Source of the DNA: Azolla caroliniana
Taxonomy: Eukaryota > Polypodiophyta
DNA length: 64,000 nucleotides
Reading direction: 5' to 3'
Assembly (NCBI GenBank): GCA_043228905.1
Contig: JBHGNT010000006.1
Coordinates: 5,642,001 to 5,706,000, forward strand
Each line of letters begins with the position of its first letter. Position 1 is the stretch's first letter. The notes under the pieces are model-generated. The model was not told the origin of the DNA. It ran no database searches and worked only from the letters and a program-made list of their open reading frames with translations. Of the stretch, positions 22,546 through 34,483 are shown one piece after another. The translations under genes and the position numbers were made by a program.

Positions 22546-25500
22546 CGACTTGTTAATAAACTTTTGCAAGTTCTCTAAACCTAGTTTATTAGGTTCTCTT
22601 TCTTCTTAGAAAATTCATGGTGTTTCTCACTTGTTTTCTTCCTCCTTCCTTTTTTGTCTTTTGTCCATTTCATGATTGTGGCATTTCCTCTACTTGAGCT
22701 TCCTTTGGTTTCTTTAGAGGAAGGAGATAGCAAGGACCACTTGAGCTGGTATCCCGATTTGGCGAGATGTTATCGTGCTAATGCTCGACTTGGTGGCACA
22801 TTTTCATTTTCAATCATCGGTTTCACCTTATAAATTTACAATATAACCTCCGGACCTAAAAAGATAAACGTTGCAAACATAATGTTTTTCCTCGGAAGAC
22901 GAGACACACAATTGTTGTTGTGATGAGGCAATGACAACATGAAAGGGAGTGGGGACCGTGCTAAGGTTTTGAAGACAATATCAGAAGCTCTAATAAAATA
23001 TTGCCTTGACAATGTCATGAAGCAAAGTTGTATTATTGTTTGTTTATACAAGATGAGTGAGTGAGCTAGGTCTAAACCACATCGATCAATTAATTTCCCA
23101 TGTCTCTATAGTTGTGTCTTTGGCCTACACTCCATTTACCAAAAAAAAAAAATAGAGTGTGAAATGTTTCTAGGCAAGCGATCCTTCCAATGAATTGGGG
23201 TGGGTTTGTCCTTTTATCAAATCCACCCCTCTAGGATTAATACATTCTAGGTAACAATGACTTTGTGCCCATTGCTTCTTTGAACCATCTCCTTCACATA
23301 TCCGCCTTGATGTTATTGGCCCATCAATGGACTCTTTTACATCCACAACATTTTTTGCCCACTACATAAATGGGTTTTTGTATTTTGGTGTCGAAGTAGT
23401 CTGGTTTGGGTAGCATCTAAGTTGAGTTGAGGTTGCATCATTGGATATATATTTGTTGCTCGCTAATTTTCCACTTCAAGAATGGGGTTATATGGTGATG
23501 TGATACAACACACACACACACAACCTATTGGCTTGAGGGCATTATGCATGCTACTTTGATGGTTCTTTTGTGATAGTCATTTAACAATGAATTTAGTTTT
23601 GACAAGCATGTGATAGGCAAGCCTCACCTTTTTTATTTATTTACTCTTGCCACAACCCATACATCCATGACATACCCATGAACATCTATAACCATAAATT
23701 CTATCGATCGTACAACCACCCTTTCGAAGCTACGTGTTTCCTTTTCTAGTTTTGAAGTTACAAGGGCAAATCAACGTTCTCACATACCTATGGCCTCACA
23801 AGGTAGAACTCCCTTGATGTGCATGTTAAATGCTTGATGTTATTAGCATTATCCACATGCATATATCAGAAAATCGAGGTACAAATTGTACCTACAACAA
23901 AATACAAATAGAACCAAGACTTGATAAAAGTTATAAAGATAATAGAAGTCGATGTTTTAGTGAATGAACATTGAACACACACCCCTTTAAAATGAAATTG
24001 GAATATCTATTTACATTTTTTCAGCTTTATGTTTTAGTTTAATTATCTTTTCTTCAAAGACCATGGTTTCTTGGCTTGCATTGGACATGTGGGACACAAG
24101 GCACTCTTCAAAATGTAGGGGTCATGCTTTCGTCACAAGAAAACTAAATAAATAAAAATTTGTTCCCATATTTTTTTCCTCAAGAATAATTTGTCAACTT
24201 GTATTTGGTAGCTCCTCTAAATGAAAAAAATACGCTTAATCCTTGTTTTTCCAAAAAAATTATATATGTTTTATTATTTCCCTTTAAAATTTCTAATCGT
24301 TTAATCACGTGGCATTCTTGGCTAGCATGTTGTTTAGATATGGACACCTTTCAATAGCACATTGTGAGTTGAATTGTGCACACGTGCAATACTTCCAATG
24401 CCTATACATGATAGGGGTCATGTTGAATTCACAAACAATGTGGACAACGTAGCATTTCCCCCCCTAATTCAAAGGAAAAAAGCAACAGAGTTAGATCTCA
24501 CATCTACTCAAGATTCTCAAAAAGTGGTCACCAAATTTAAAGGAAAATCAAACAAACAAGAGAAAAAGTTCAAAGATTGAATACCTAGTCATGACAATTG
24601 GAGGGAAAAAGATGAAGCAATAATGGATGAGAACGGCAGGTGAATGTATGTATAATATAGATAATTGTGCATAATGTACTTTTGGTCAAAGCAAACCACT
24701 ACGACAAGAAAAGACGAGGTGCATATCAATGCAATCAAAGGTGCACACAAAAGGGAGAATCCACTTTTAGCCAAGAATGGAGTTGATGCAAGGGCTATAA
24801 AATAAGCGAATGAGATGTCTCATTGTCATATTCCCATTTTTTAGAGATTGAATGCCCTAACTTTGGTCTTGGCAAAATAACTTCAGATGATTTGCGAATC
24901 ACAAAGGCACATAAGGGGCTCATGATGGTGTTGAAGCATCAATCATGGACACACCATGCCAAATCAATTATTTCTATATTCATGTTGCTCCAGGCTCCCA
25001 ATGTATTTGGGATCATCCATTATAATATCTCACTACAATTTGAATCTACTTATGTAGAATCTAAATTGTGTCAAACCCCGTTTCATGTTTCCCTTTAAAC
25101 ACTTCAAATAAATCACTTGACAAAGACAAAGACAAGGTCTACAATTGGATCACTTATTACACCTATGCATGAACATAACTAATGGTAACTCTAAATGTGA
25201 CGTGACCCCGACATGAAGGTCGCACAATATCAAACTTTATAGTGAAGTAAAAGGTGTCCGAAAAATAACATGTCGAGTCAACTTGAGTGGGCTCGTGTAC
25301 TGGTATAATTGTTTGTTGTCATTACTTACTTGGGTGACAAGGAGAAGGTGTCAAAAACAAGGGGAGTTAAGAAAGTATAAAGGTAGTGAAATGCAAATTA
25401 AACAAATGAAAATATAACAAAGATGCATTGATTCAAAAAAATAAGGTACATGATAACCAAAGTAAGTAGTCGAGTTTAACAAAGTTTAACTCTGATTTCA

Positions 25501-25652
25501 ACCCAAAACATGGAGTTTATTTTTGAAGGTCTACCATCAAAGCAAGTTCATATTTGTTGAACCATATGCCCATCATGGATAAAAGACTACTCACTAAGTA
25601 GAGCAAGTGAGTGAAATGTGACAAGGTCTATAAACAAGGCCTACATTACAGT
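22546..25652. other. Intergenic, no gene seen
   Basis: The sequence is AT-rich with a short CA repeat near 23505 and short reading frames without recognisable domains. No RNA gene or mobile element end was identified. Confidence 0.55.
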
Positions 25653-25818
25653 AAGTAGTCCCCAATAATTTCCCAATGAAAATATGATGTTTTTTTTTAC
25701 AATCTTCCACTTGCAAGCATTAATGTAAGAAGCTAAATATTCGATAAGTAGTCCCCAATAATTTCCCAATGAAAATATGATGTTTTTTTTTTTACAATCT
25801 TCCACTTGCAAGCATTAA
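25653..25818. repeat. Direct repeat at the left edge of the large inverted repeat
   Basis: Bases 25653-25723 and 25745-25818 are near-identical direct copies ('agtagtccccaataatttcc' to 'cttgcaagcattaa'), separated by 21 bases. The second copy is the start of the left palindrome arm, and a third, inverted copy closes the right arm. Confidence 0.95.
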
Positions 25819-26945
25819 CAACATGGACAATAGATCACCTAAATTCACCCCAAAATATGTATTCTTAATTTTACAAAATAAGAATCAAGATGGAGTAGCT
25901 ATTGCATTAAAACAAATGTTGAGAGTGGTTATATAATCTATGAATTACAAGAATAATAATCAAGAGTGAGCTAGATAGATAGAAAAATCTGATGGGTACG
26001 AATTTTCGATGATATCTCATCAAATTGCTCTTCACTAACTATCGACCCTTTTCAACCCTAAATTCAACATAAATAGAGTCTCCCAGAATATAAATGAATT
26101 TTTAATAGAATCTCTCAAAACTTAACAAGGAAAAAATACTATGAAAAATTTGGAGAGGAGAGAACTTCCAAAATTCAATGTAGGCCTTTTTTTTTTTTTT
26201 TTTTCAAAGTAAAGCTACTTTCCCATTAGTTAGGAAGGATTATTACATAGAGTCTATAAGGAAATTTATACACACATCGGGGAGACTTCCTCCGACTTAT
26301 CGAATATTTGGATATAGGTAGCTTCTTACATTAAGTTAGGCCGCAAGGCAATGTAAGCGGCTCATCTTCTTTGGCTTGATCGGAGGAAGTCTCCCCGATG
26401 TGTGTATAAATTTCCTTATAGACTCTATGTAATAATCCTTCCCTAACTAATGGGAAAGTAGCTTTACTTTGAAAAAAAAAAAAAAAAAGGCCTACATTGA
26501 ATTTTGGAAGTTTCTCTCCTCTCCAAATTTTTCATAGTATTTTTTCCTTGTTAAGTTTTGAGAGATTCTATTAAAAATTCATTTATATTCTGGGAGACTC
26601 TATTTATGTTGAATTTAGGGTTGAAAAGGGTCGATAGTTAGTGAAGAGCAATTTGATGAGATATCATCGAAAATTCGTACCCATCAGATTTTTCTATCTA
26701 TCTAGCTCACTCTTGATTATTATTCTTGTAATTCATAGATTATATAACCACATCTCAACATTTGTTTTAATGCAATAGCTACTCCATCTTGATTCTTATT
26801 TTGTAAAATTAAGAATACATATTTTGGGGTGAATTTAGGGTGATCTATTGTCCATGTTGTTAATGCTTGCAAGTGGAAGATTGTAAAAAAAAAACATCAT
26901 ATTTTCATTGGGAAATTATTGGGGACTACTTATCGAATATTTAGC
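25732..26945. repeat. Nearly perfect inverted repeat, arms about 565 bp, spacer 84 bp
   Basis: The left arm (25732-26295) is the reverse complement of the right arm (26380-26945). By eye the arms differ mainly by single-base indels and by the length of T/A runs; I noted four such indels in non-homopolymer or short-run positions, each one base shorter on the left. The 84-bp spacer itself begins with an inverted copy of 'cttatcgaatattt' and contains 'agcttcttaca', both also found just outside the left arm. I see no ORF of note, no transposase and no clear target duplication. A transcript would fold into a long hairpin. Confidence 0.97.
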
Positions 26946-28054
26946 GAGAGGAAGATTTGAACCCACCTTCCATTTTCTTGATTCTCGACACTAAGCCACT
27001 CTTGTGATGGACCAATTGGAATTTTCGTAGCCCAAATTAGTAGTTTAAAATGTGTTGGTTTCTATATTGAAAGAACATTCACATCAAGTGCTCACAATGA
27101 CAAGCAATGTCTTTTTTTAGTTGACTATCCCGATATTTAGACATTTTTTAGTAGACTATCCTCCTTAGTTGGAACTAGCTCCCGAATCACAAGAGCTAAC
27201 AATCTTACGAGGGACCAGTTGAGTTCTCAAAGCCCAAATCACGAGTTTAAAAAAGGGTTGTCTCTCCTATTGAAAGTAGATTCACATGGAGTGCTCATGA
27301 AAGATAAAACAACAATAATTTTTTAGCCTATTATCCATAATTTATAGGTAGCCCCTTAGTTGGAACTACATCATGAATGAGAGTTGCTCCTTAACTAGAG
27401 AAGAAAAGGAGGAGAAAGAGAGAAAGGAAGACAAAAATGAGAGTTGCTGCTTGAGAAGTAAAAAGAAGACAAAGGGAGTAGGCAACAAACCTATAGCCGA
27501 ACAAGGTAGTTGTTTTTGCATCCACACAACTATCACTAATCGCTAACGACATGTTGAACCTTGATGGCGGCCTCTCACCCGATTGCCTAATAGTTTCCAC
27601 ACTATCATTTACTTTTTCTTCCACATCACCCCCATTTTTGTAAACTCTTAAAACATATTATCCCATAAAAATCTTATTTACCTGAATTTTCAATGTTTGC
27701 TTGATTTGGAGTGCATAGAAACGTTTGTAGGGTTTCACATAACAAAAACTCTAGTTGAGTGAAGTATTTGCTAACCTTCTGTCTTTGATATATGTTGAGA
27801 ATTTTATAACAACAAGATTAAGTAGATTCATCCTCAATTTTTACATGTATTGATTGAATTTTCTTGGCCAAACCTACAAATCAACATCTATAAAATAATG
27901 TGCTTTACTATGAGCAAGAGAAATAAACTTTTTAGTACCTCAAAGTAATTCCAACAATTATAGGGAAACAAGCTACAAAATTTCTATGGGAGCGTTCAAC
28001 AACAATGCGGTGCCATCTCGTATCCAAGTAACCTAGAGATCACTTACTCATTTA
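26946..28054. other. Intergenic with a diverged two-copy repeat
   Basis: Segments starting near 27009 and 27211 share 'gacca.ttg', 'agcccaaat', 'agtttaaaa', 'tattgaaag' and 'gtgctca' in the same order, so they are a diverged tandem pair of about 200 bp. I see no gene. Confidence 0.6.
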
Positions 28055-28678
28055 TGTTGGAATATGGAGTGGAATAGGGATATTTAAACTTCAAACACAA
28101 TTACACTTGATAACCATTAGATGAAACACACAAGACGAAATGAGAGTACACCAAGTTTTTAACGTGGAAAACCCAAAATAGGAAAAACCAAGGGAACGTA
28201 GGTTCCAAACAACTTCACTATAATTTGGATTACAATGAAATACGACCTCACTAGAGGAATGTATCTACTTCAAAGCATTATAATTCCTACGCCAATAGGG
28301 TGGATAGAAAACCAAAGAAGTACTCTGCGTTGATTACAACTGCTTGCTAGCAGATTCGCATAGAAACCTGAAACAAGTAGACATGACAGGTGTTGTTCAA
28401 TCGTAGTTCTTCGATAGCACGAACAACCCCTCGTAGGTCTTTGTATTTGTGACAGTAGTTCACTCTTCCTCTTGTTCACTCTTTCGATTTCTGTTTCTCT
28501 CTCTCTGTTTTTTGTTTTCGCTCTCAGCACTCTCAAACTGTTTTTGCTCTCTACACTCTCAGAAAAATCAGTTTTCGCTCTCTGTTTTCTCTCAGAAAAT
28601 CAGGTCACGCTGTCTCTCCTTCTCCTTTTTTCTGTTTTTCAGCTTTTGTCTTCTTGTAGTCCAACGTCTCTATCTATG

Positions 28679-28750
<72 letters not shown>

Positions 28751-28883
28751 AAACATACAAAAAGAAAAAAGGCATACATATATATATAAATATAAATACA
28801 ACTAATTATAAATTGCCTTAAGCCTATTTGACGTTCAATCGACTCAATGTTGTGGGCTTCACTTGAGTGGACAAGCCCCAACA
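28055..28883. mobile_element. Solo LTR, probably Ty1/copia-like
   Basis: The block starts TGTTGG and ends CCAACA, a perfect 6-bp terminal inverted repeat. The flanking five bases are attta and attga, a target duplication with one mismatch. It contains 'aacgtggaaaaccc', a motif frequent in plant copia-type LTRs, and a pyrimidine-rich tract. No primer-binding site or coding region follows, so it appears to be a solo LTR. The strand is not certain. Confidence 0.72.
28681..28748. repeat. (CA)34 microsatellite
   Basis: There are 34 uninterrupted CA units inside the solo LTR. It is the longest dinucleotide run seen in the window. Confidence 0.98.
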
Positions 28884-28939
28884 ATTGATTCATTCTTATT
28901 CATCTCGAATCCATTTTAAATCTCATTTATAAATTTTTT

Positions 28940-31667
28940 GCTAACATACTAGTGCAGAGAGTCAAGCCCTTTCTAGGAGATATCATCCAGACCAATCAAA
29001 CCGGTTTCATGGAGCATCAATCTATTATGGACAACGTGATATTGTTTTGGGAGGCTGTTGTGATAGTGAGGGAGACCAAGCAAAACTTAGCTTGTCTGAT
29101 GCTTGACTTCGAGAAAGCCTATGATCGAGTGTAATGGTATTTCCTTGCAGAAGCGATGAAGGTGATTGAGCTACCGTGGGAATGGAGATGTGTTGCTCAA
29201 GCCTTATATAGGAATGGCTCAAGTAAGACGTTGATTGCAGGGAGGAAAGGAGAGCTCTAGAATCTCTCTAACTAGATCCATCGGGCGAGGTTGTCCTCTC
29301 GCCCCCTTTCTATTCCTCTTTATTACTGAAGCAATGTATGCCTTTTTTAATAGTCAGACGACAAATTTACATGGTCTTTCAATCCTTAACATAATGAAGT
29401 CCTTGCTCGACTCAGAGTTCGCGGACAATACGGTGCTATACCTCCAAGGTAACGAAGCGAATCTGGGGAGGGCACAAATTGCTATTGATCTCTTTTGCAA
29501 AGCATCGAGAGCCAACATCAATTGGAATAAGTCCAAGGGTTTTTGGATTAGCTCGGAGGCAGAGCCGGTATGGAAACCAATTGTAATGATAAATTCGTCT
29601 GGCAGGATCATAATAGCTAACCATGTGCTCTTGTCTACGTTGTGGCATGCGATCTCAATGTGGATGTTTGACAGGCATGTTATTCGTATTGTTAAAGCGT
29701 GTACTAGGGGTTTTCTATGGGTTGGGAATAGGAAAGACAACGCAGTAGCTAAAGTATCATGGTCTAGGTTGATTCTTCCCAAAAATAAGGGTGTTTTAGG
29801 ATTGATTGACCCTGGAGTACAAAGTCAATCATTGCTATGTAGGTATTGGTAAGGAGCTTGCTGCCCGAAAATGAGTTATGGAAAACGTTGATTTTTAATA
29901 GGAGCATCCTTTGGAGTCCACGACTTGGTGGGCATTGGAAGCCACATAAATCATGGCTATTTTGTATGGACTTAAAGCTTAGGAAATCTAATCGGTTGGC
30001 TGATCGCACATGTATGTCAGTGATAACGGCGTGGGGTATGCTCCGTGGGCATCTTAGCCATATAGGTCCAACTACTAAATTTGCTGAATGGATACACCAA
30101 CCCCTATTGTGGAACGAGACCTTAAAGTCGACCGAGGGGAAGATGCTTGGCCAAAGCAAGGGTATGTCGTGGGCTATATTGCATGGTGTTGGGATTCATT
30201 CAATGGCAAATTGGACGTAGTTGTCCCCTAGTAATCGGGATAAATTATATGAAGACGCAGGAAAGTTCAGAAATGGTAGGAAGATGCTTGACCTAATCGA
30301 TAAAGTTGTTTACTATGTTCCTATTAGTAATATGGGGAAGAGGGTGAATGGTTCAGACAATGTGATGATGCCAGAAAATTTACCAATGCCAAGGGTCTAG
30401 GAAAGAATGGGAAGATCATCCAGTTGGGATCAGTAGTTGTAGGTGCTCGTTGGTCCCCGATTAGAATTGTGGCACAAGACGATAAGAAATGGAAGGTGAA
30501 TCCATCAGTCAATGAGGTTGATGAGGATTGGATCTTGTATGTAGTTGAAGGCAAGCCACTCGAGTGTTTAGAATGGGATCCTGCAGAATATACGTGGAGG
30601 GACGAACAAGGTAAATCATGTGGTTTCTTTGACTACTCAACTCGCTTGGGCAGACATTTATGCTTGCATCGTGAGAAGTGTGTCAACAAATGGACCCATG
30701 TAGCTATGGACTCGGTCTTCGCGGATAAAACCAGGAGCAGGATATGGAACTCATCCCTCCCCGAGAGGGTCAAGGTGTTTTTTTGGTTAATCACCCATTA
30801 GGCTGTTCCAACTGGACAGTGGTTGGGGAAAAGGGGTGGCATGAGTAATTGCAAGGCCTATGGAGCGAGTTTGGAGGACATCACACATTGTTTCTGGAGT
30901 TGCCCGTGAGCCCAAGAAGTTTGGATGAGGACCTTAAGAATTCTGGCTCGATGCAGGGTTGAAGTTCAGGTATCAAGTGCCATAGTTGTTTGGTTAACTA
31001 TTGAATCGGTTGCATGGTTTCATGGGTGGAATGGGAATAGTCCTTCTTTAAAGGTGGTGAATGGAACTGTACAACCTACAACTCAAGGAGGTTCATTCTA
31101 CATATAGGAACAATACATAGACATTTGGTTTTTAGTGGCTGGTCTTACTGTTTTGCAAGTGTGGGTATCTAGGTGTAAGGAGTCGTTTACCGAGAAGCGA
31201 ACCCCATCATTTGAGAGTTTAATGATGATTTGGTTTAACCTGATTTCTACGCTACAAGGAAAGTTTGATAGCCTTAAGGGGCCCTTTTATGCGAGTGAAG
31301 AAGCTAGATACCGCTTCCTTCTTAAATGGAGCGGTTCTCCGATGCTACAAATGGTGGATGACAATGCAAAGTGGATTTATCAGCCGCCCCGATGGCTTCT
31401 TCCTCCAAGGGTACCAAACACAGAGGTGGGTGTTGAATTGTGAAGAGATTAGAGGGTGTCTTTGCTGAATGTGGGTTGTGTGAGGCTCGTGTTGTGGGGA
31501 TTCTGTCGAGTAATTTTGTGTTGAAGCTTTGTTGCTTCGTTTATACACGTTTTCTTGTAGCCATGCAAAGTGGCTTGTAACATATGAGTTGTATATTATC
31601 CGATGTACTTTTTCTTAACTAATGGAAGTAGAAATGTTTTTTTGGAAAAAAAAAGAAAAAGAAAAAA
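28940..31667 (+). mobile_element. 5'-truncated, degenerate L1-type LINE
   Basis: The fragment has a plant L1-type reverse transcriptase region, a downstream zf-RVT-like region and an A-rich tail (31643-31667, with G interruptions). It lacks ORF1 and the endonuclease, so it is 5'-truncated, as most LINE copies are. It abuts the solo LTR at 28055-28883. Confidence 0.85.
28952..31443 (+). pseudogene. LINE reverse transcriptase pseudogene
   Basis: Blocks typical of plant L1 reverse transcriptases are visible: QTGFMEHQSIMDNVIL, LACLMLDFEKAYDRV, GRGCPLAPFLFLFITEAM and the active-site region FADNTVLYLQ. The last has Asn where the family has the second catalytic Asp. Later parts include a KVFFWLITH..AVPT segment and ITHCFWSCP, matching the C-terminal zf-RVT zinc-binding region. 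Stops at about 29132, 29258, 29850, 30799 and 30907, together with frame changes, break the protein. It is not functional. Confidence 0.85.
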
Positions 31668-34483
31668 GTGTTACACAAAATAATATAATTGACAATGATC
31701 TAGAAGTGAGGGTTGAGTGGTCCATCCATATAACAAATTTGAAATGCTAAGAAGTGTGGGCCTAAAACATCATCATTGACATGTGGCAAAAATAGGATAT
31801 CATTTTGAGAGCATTGTGCAACACATGCACGCACACACACTCACTCATTGACTAGTTGGTATGGAGTTACATCATCTAAAAGCAACAAATTGTCCCCACG
31901 CAATGAAAAGAGCCATTTTATGGGTTGTGAAAAATTGTTCCATTGTGTCCAAGGTACAATACATCGTGTTCATACGTTAAAAACATCATGTAACGTACTA
32001 GAAGCCTTATTTTTTTTATGGCTCCAATGCAAAAAATGCTCACATATAATATGCTTCACCTTTTTATGCAAATATGCATACTTTAGCTGACCCTTAATGG
32101 TAGAAATTAGAATGGTTCTCTAGTGCCATCCCATGTTGGATATTGATCCCATGAAACTATGTAGCCTCTCACAATCATATATTGCATTATTGCTTTATTA
32201 GATGAAAAGTTGCTTACTATGCTCAATATCATCATATGCTTTAGGTTCCCTTTACATATCATCGTTAGTGAATAGTTTAATCACTAATGTAACGTTATTA
32301 GATTTAACCTTCAATATAACATGACAATGATATATTATTAAGATTTGATGCATGCTCTTGTACTAAACAAATGATATTCGGCTTTAGTTGCGTCTTCTTT
32401 TATAATTCAAGATCACTATTAGTATTTGAGGGATAATGTTAACAATGTTTTTCCATATGAATAATACATGCCAATCCATGAGAGCTTATTGTAAATGGCA
32501 TGGCTTATCCATGGACCATAACACAAGGACATGACACGTCATGCAAATGTCATAATTGTATAGGTTACAAATGTGACTTTACCTTCATGAAATTGCATTC
32601 TTATAATGCACAAATGAAGATAGCCATGAAATTATGAGACTATTTTGGATCAAGAGAATAGTTTATGTATTTACTATTGCCAAAAGTTATCAACAAGGCT
32701 ATGAATTTCAATGCATATCATAGTGATATATCTTTCACAAATATTCCATCATCTTCTCGAGAGGTCCACAATAACTTTCAACGTTTATTCTTACTATCAT
32801 TCTTTGAGCTACTGGACACTAACACGAATCTAATCTCGTAATCACTAATAATATATTGTATTTATGGTTTTGCATGTAACAATATATTTGAGCTACTTTT
32901 ACATGACACATGTATTATGATGATAATATTAATAGACCAATTGTTCTTATTTGCGCACACTCAATTTGACAAGTCTAATTTGAGCAAAGCTTCATGCAAC
33001 GATATAGACAAGGTACGATGATAATCACCTTGCAACAAAAAAAGCATCCCCCTCCCCCCAAGCAAATTCTGCTCCCATCTAATAACAACGATGGCTATGA
33101 TAATTTGTGGAAGTAAGATGAACAAATACGAAGCAAACAAACCTACTGAAACCCAATAACAGTGTTAGCTACATGAATCACACATGTGAGCCAGAAGAAG
33201 AGCTCCATGTGATTGGATCTACTTCGATCAGATAGCCATTTGGGGTTGTGAACTTGTGTGCATCTACATATGTGTGTCTGTGTGCGTGGGACCCAGTCCC
33301 AGGTTGCATGAGGTGTAGGCAACACACGAACTTTTAGCTCGGCATTTCGTTCCACGCGTGCTTACAAAAACCGAAATCTAGATTGGCTACTTTGTTCTCG
33401 AGACTCGGATGTAAAAGTCACGCGGCCTTGGGGCGAGGTGCAAGCCAATGTTTGACTACTATAGCCATAGCCATAGCCATAGCCATAGGATCTCTCTCTC
33501 TCTCTCTCTCTCCATTATCTATCTATACATATACATATGTACAAGGCATATGTACATATCTATTCGTTGTATGCATACATACACTTTGAGAAGAAGAAGA
33601 ATATAAAGGAAATAAAAAAGGAGGAGAAGAAGAAGAAGAAGAGATTTACTCTGGAATTTGTTTTTGAAAATTGAACTGCGCATATGTTTTGTTTCTTTCG
33701 TATGTATGTAATAATGTATGTATGCAAAACTTTTCTCTGAGTCGAATTTTTAGGGTTTTTTTTTTTTTTTCCCTTTGTGGGCGGTGAGTAAGGTTGTCCT
33801 TTCGAGGAAAGAGCTTTTAGGGTTTCTCTCCAAACTTTATTTTTCACCCAAATTGGCCATTGCCTCCTTACCCTTGCATGCAATCTAGCAGAATAAGGAA
33901 GAAGAAAGAAGAAGGTCTCTTGTGGGTTCATTCTCTTCATCTTTTTGCTGCAGAGACGACGGAAGGAAAAGGGAAAACGTTTCTCGCTGAAGGAAAAGGA
34001 AAGAAAGAAAGTAAGAAAGAAAGGTAGGTTTACGGTTGAGGGGGTAGCGGTGGGTTTTCATCCTTACGCATCTATTTATGTATGTACATACTAAATGTCC
34101 TACATTTTTGGCTAATGCTACTCCTATATTTAGTAGTGGTTCTGATTATCCAGTTGCTCCTTCTGTAGGGTTATCTCCGATTATAGAGGAGGCCATAATT
34201 CAAACATACAAAACTTTGAAAAGGAAAATCTTTCTCTTTTTTTTTCCCATTCAGATCTCTCAGGTATATTCTTTAGTTTTATACATGATTCTCATTTTTG
34301 TTTTCTTCTTCAATTAGTGAGTTCCTGGACTCAGGAAATTCCATGTTTTTGTATGTAGAAGGTACTGCATGTGGATGTGAAAAAGAAATGGTTCATTGGA
34401 TAAAAGAAGGATAAGTAAATGTACAAATAATAATAATAACTATAATAAAAAAGCCTCCATCAGAATAACCTAATGATTGAGAG
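31668..34483. other. Intergenic, then probable 5' region of the next gene
   Basis: Up to about 33350 the DNA is AT-rich without a recognisable gene. Repeats of 'atagcc' at 33460-33490 and a TC run near 33490-33513 follow. Telo-box-like TTTTAGGGTTT blocks occur near 33750 and 33815, and T-rich tracts near 34230 look like the 5'UTR or promoter, possibly with a 5'UTR intron, of the gene starting at 34484. Confidence 0.5.

Noticed and set aside
25732-26945. Annotation of the palindrome as a miRNA precursor or a MITE
   Set aside because: The arms are far too long for a normal miRNA precursor, and no target duplication or transposon-like ends were found; it is left as an inverted repeat.
28681-28748. 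Regular repeats that might suggest a CRISPR array or zinc-finger-like repeat
   Set aside because: It is a plain CA dinucleotide run without spacers.
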